Source: Aspidapion aeneum (taxonomy: Eukaryota; Arthropoda; Insecta; Coleoptera; Brentidae). Taken from it: a stretch of DNA of 64,000 nt. Location: the NCBI GenBank assembly GCA_963576565.1, contig OY755039.1, forward strand, positions 86,199,207 to 86,263,206, given 5' to 3'. A model generated the notes under the pieces. The model did no database searches, was not told where the DNA came from, and saw only the letters and a list, made by a program, of their open reading frames with translations. Positions 60,180-64,000 of this stretch are shown in pieces. The translations under genes were made by a program, and so were the position numbers. How positions within the stretch are numbered: position 1 is the stretch's first letter; every line of letters begins with the position of its first letter.

Positions 60180-60670
60180 TCGTCATAATACCAACTCTCA
60201 CATATGGGTGCGAAACATGGTCTACCTACAAAGGAACATCAAGCGCTGCCTAAGGAGGATTTTGAAAATCAAAGGGCAGGATCGGCGTACAAATAGTATA
60301 TGCGTATATGGAAGAGGCAGGAACAAATAGTAAAAATGCTCCTATCTTTAATTACAAACTTAGGTGGACAGGCCATGTTATTTGCAAGCCCAAGCCTGAA
60401 GTAGGGTTTGGTTCAGTTAAGGTAGGTTCGGATAGACACCAACAACTTCGAGACGGTGGCAAATAATAGAACTGCCAGGCGACGCTTGGCTATGAAGGAG
60501 TAAAAAGATTTAAACAGGAGCGAAGCAGGTCAAAGGTGCAGAGACCGCGAAAAGGAACGAAAAAATCGAGAGAGCGGTCAAGCTATCGCACGAGATTGAT
60601 TGTGCCAGGACTGCGAAAGAGTGTGTGCGTTCAGAATTGGCTTATATAGTCATCACAGAACACAAACACC
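60180..60670 (+). pseudogene. LINE ORF C-terminus with zinc-finger-like tail
   Basis: Frames combine to VIIPTLTYGCETWSTYKG, then NIKRCLRRILKIKGQDRRTN, then FNYKLRWTGHVI, and further on NNFETVANNRTARRRLAMKE followed by a Cys-rich end (CARTAKECV). These match the LLYG-ETW, K-CLR-IL-I-W-DR-TN and LRW-GHV landmarks of a LINE group common in animals, whose ORF ends in a C-x2-C finger. Several frameshifts. Distinct from the RTE fragments, whose tail is KLKW-GH. Confidence 0.72.
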
Positions 60671-63600
60671 AGTATTTACTAAAGGGTCTATAGTGCTAAG
60701 AGATACAATCCTAGGTTTAAAAGTCTACATTTTGGCTGAAAGTTTAACTTATTTTTCCCGTGAATGCAATAGTTTTTAATATTTATATAAATTGTTCATA
60801 ACTACCTTGGGATTTGGGTCATCTTTTTTCATTGTAACAAAGACATTATTTCCACACAAAGGTTATAAATAAATAAAAATAATCAGATATTTTGGTTTAA
60901 CAATGGTAGCCATATTTAAACCTCCAAATGTCACTAGGAAATGTCGAATAAAAACGGAGTAAGTCAGTGTCAGCTGTCCGCTATATTTTACATGTTAATT
61001 TTTTAGACAAGTTAGCGATGATTAAACCGATGGTCGATTGTTTTAGAGAATGAGTAATTGAAAAGGGATTCTAATATATCTTGTGCTTTTTACAGTATTT
61101 AAATATTGATACGTATTTAATACGGTGATGCATCTACATATATAGTTTTAAGTTATTTATGTATTATTTAGCTTTGAATATTTTTGTATGTAAGTTTCTT
61201 TGTCAATCATGGATTATTTCTATTGTTTTTCGAACTTTACACCACCCCTGAGGGGTGGTACTACAATTTGAGCCTATTTTTAACGGGAATCGTACGACTG
61301 CATGGACTAAGTTTCCAAAAAATGACATTTGGTTACAAAAATTTTTATGTGGTTTTTCTTTCTTTCTAAAGTTAATTTGAATTTATATGAAATGCTTACT
61401 ATCATATTGCACATTAGGGTGAACCAAATCTTTGGAGTTATTTGACCTGTGAGTATTAAAAAAATACACTTAAACCGGTCGGTATCAAGTCTGTAGACTT
61501 GATACTTAAACCCGGTCTACAATGCTAAGTCTTAAGGTCTTAGTAAATACTGGTGAAAGAGCGCACAACGTACTATGAAAATGTAAATTAAGATGATGAT
61601 GACTAAGAGTCAGGCAAAGCTACATATATAGTTTAAAGAAAGGTTCGAGTGATATACGCACGGTATTGTTTAATCCCTAAAGTAAAAAAAAACCTTACGA
61701 GTTATTTTAGACACCCTACATGCAATGTTGTCTTGATTTAACACTTTACGCGTTTTCGTCCAAAACTCAATCCTATTTGGAGGGGTATTTGGGCTGCTAC
61801 TTTGGCTTCATTGCGGTCCGAGTGATTTACGCGGTTCATTTCCCGTGCTAAATATTTCATGCCGTTCTACAAATGACAGCCCTTATTATTATTTTACTTT
61901 TTCTTCGGCTTTGCTGTCAACAGGGTCACTGCGTACTCATGACTACGTTTATTATTAATAGAAGCATGGCCAAAGAGGTAAAACACGGTTTTTTTAGAGT
62001 GAGAACATACAAAAATCATAGGAATTGCAACCAGGGCTATCAAAACGGACGAGCCACGATCCTACACTTTGTTGACGTCACATCCGGTGCTGATTTTTTT
62101 TTGATGGTCACGTTACGACACAGCGGATTGTCTTTAAAATATTGAAGTTGGAATGACGGTTTTGAGATTGTTTTTACTATATTCTTTTAGAACATTTTTT
62201 TTTTAAAATCCATAGTAATCCTTAATTTTTCAGAGCCGTTTCATCAGCTCACGCAAAAATTAGGTTTAAAGCAGAAGCGAATGTGGCAAACAGAGATGAC
62301 AAAGTCAAATACATGTCAAATATAACAGTTGGCATGTGGTACATGGCGGGTAATTTGAATTCAAAATAAGGAATGCTAAATCTTGAAGATTTTAACCTTT
62401 TAATCATGTTGCTTCCTTACAAAACTTTGATGGAATATCGGGATGGTGTCTGAGAATATTTCACTGAAATTTCGCAGAAATCTGTAGTGCCATTTTGAAA
62501 ATATCATAAAAAAACATCTGACCTCCCATAAGACCCAATGAAAATTCAGCCCCCGGAGAACAGCTAATTTTTTCACGGTCGTGGCCTTTATTTTTGTGTT
62601 GGCCTTGTTGCAACAAGGGCGTATCTAGGCAAAAACAGAAGGTAAGGCGGGTTTCTCGAATACATGAACTTCTCAAATTAAGATTTAAAAAAAAGAAAGG
62701 AGGGAAATATTAGAATAATGAAACTTAGGTCGTCTATCTTGTAAACACTTCTTACAATATTTGATTTGAACTGATTCAAGGCCGCTGTATTATATCGCAA
62801 CGTAGGTATATTCTTTGTAATACCCCAAGTCCCTTTGCTATCCTTTTTTATTTTTCTGCTATAAAGAAGACAGAAAATAGCATCAAAAATCATTGTTGGC
62901 CCCAGATTGCAGTTGGCAGTTGCAAGCCCGTCTGTCTATAAGAGTTAAAATTGACAATTAAAGGAAACAAAAAATTTCTGACAAGTAGTAAAATATTTTG
63001 TAAAGTAGATATTTTAAAAAATCAATATATTCTCAGAAAAATGGTCAAGAAAATTTACTACTGAGATAAAATGTTAGCAGCTTTGGTAATGGCAGAGCGG
63101 AATTTCAAGAAAAACAGTAATAATGACAAAAAATATGAAGACTCTCTCATGCGATTCAAAACAACACCTTTAGAAAACTTACGTCAAAAAATGTGCAAAA
63201 ACCATTCTTCAAAAAAATAAAACGAATTAATTTTGGAAGACTGAGAAAATTAATAAACAGCTATTGATGTCGTTCCTCTCGTCATAACTAACTATAGCAG
63301 TTCATGAGATGAAGTTTTTTCGAAAATGAGAATAACTTATTTTTGCGTAGTTTGTTTTTTTTTAGTTTTTTTAATTAGATTTTAGATTTATTTTATTTCA
63401 TTAAACTAGGTTAGAGAACCATACAATCATTTATTAATATAAAAATTTTAGTGATTCGATTTGAACTTAATCCTATGAGCTGTTCAAGTTCTACTGCAAC
63501 ATTTTAAACTTAGTAGTTAGTAATAGTCTCAATATAGGTCTTTATAGTTTATGACATATTGTTTCTAATTTTTTTTTAAATCATTCACAAAGAGCCTGTT

Positions 63601-64000
63601 TGTCTCTTTTCCTCAATAGAGTTTTTGTTGAGATTTCCAAAGCCTTTGCAGTTAAGTCAAAACTTCTTTACAATTTTTAAAAGATCTATCTAAACATTAA
63701 AAGATATAATAAAATTCTGTGTTGTATTTATTTACTTTAAACTAAAAATATAAATGCTCATATACTATTATTATAACAAAGAAATAAGTAAGTACCTAGA
63801 TTAATATGAGTTGAGCTGAAGTTCAATTTTGGAAACTACAAATAATATTAATTTAACTTTTATTAAGTCTTTACGCTTAGGCATTAATATTAAAAACTTT
63901 AAATTTACGAAAAATATAATTAATTTTGCCTAACCCTATATGAATTATAGTTTTTAACAAAACAAATTGCGAAGCTTAGATTAACTTAACAGCTCGAAAT
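60671..64000. other. 3.3 kb without recognisable gene
   Basis: AT-rich and largely featureless. It includes a perfect 24-nt palindrome at 61482-61505 and a short CCACCCCTGAGGGGTGG palindrome at 61241-61257. The 90-codon frame 61873-62145 begins with a hydrophobic stretch (IIILLFLRLCC) that could mimic a signal peptide, but no family is recognisable and I do not call it a gene. Confidence 0.45.

Noticed and set aside
61873..62145. Secreted 90-residue protein
   Set aside because: The hydrophobic start could be a signal peptide, but there is no family match, no supporting exon structure and the surrounding DNA looks neutral.

Overview
This is AT-rich eukaryotic DNA, most likely from an insect or other arthropod. 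The evidence is the repeat content: CR1/Jockey-like and RTE-like non-LTR retrotransposons, piggyBac-type TTAA elements, hAT-type 8-bp-duplication MITEs, a P-superfamily-like THAP element and an LTR element, all decayed or non-autonomous. There is no bacterial-style gene packing. I cannot name the species. I found no intact host protein-coding gene. Almost every long open frame is a transposon remnant, a simple-repeat translation or chance.

Layout. 1-3150: a perfect hexamer satellite, (CTCAAG)n then (CTCAAA)n, running straight into the 3' end of a minus-strand CR1/Jockey-like LINE (3151-4600). 5.2-14.3 kb: a small Jockey fragment, a strand-biased minisatellite, a TTAA element packed with CACATGCC/GGCATGTG palindromes and carrying a hAT-like insertion, a ~330-bp tandem repeat and a foldback element. 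14.3-15.8 and 27.9-29.3 kb: two copies of a 1.4-kb element with 8-bp-duplication behaviour and a THAP-like start. 16.2-18.2 kb: an RTE split by a 1.1-kb insertion. 18.6-18.7 kb: a long palindrome followed by a hammerhead-ribozyme fold. 19-27.5 kb: hairpins, a mariner-like transposase remnant, tandem repeats, and a piggyBac element with perfect 17-bp ends and an internally deleted transposase. 29.7-33.6 kb: a nest of direct and inverted copies of a hairpin-ended unit with an internal (TCTG)n tract. 35.3-43 kb: a ~129-bp tandem array split by a 6.5-kb LTR element with no recognisable pol. 43-50.4 kb: a long-TIR MITE, a ~260-bp satellite and a piggyBac remnant. 50.45-51.63 kb: a ~500-bp tandem satellite in which each monomer carries a hammerhead core on the minus strand. 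51.9-60.7 kb: RTE, CR1/Jockey and hAT remnants. 60.7-64 kb: almost featureless.

The most interesting system is the ~500-bp hammerhead satellite (retrozyme or pDo500-like), together with an unrelated degenerate hammerhead at 18.7 kb. Next are the hairpin-bounded (TCTG)n element family and the LINE whose 3' tail is continuous with a >2.7-kb hexamer satellite. The elements do not form a pathway. They form a layered insertion history, and several target duplications and reconstructable empty sites let that order be read directly.
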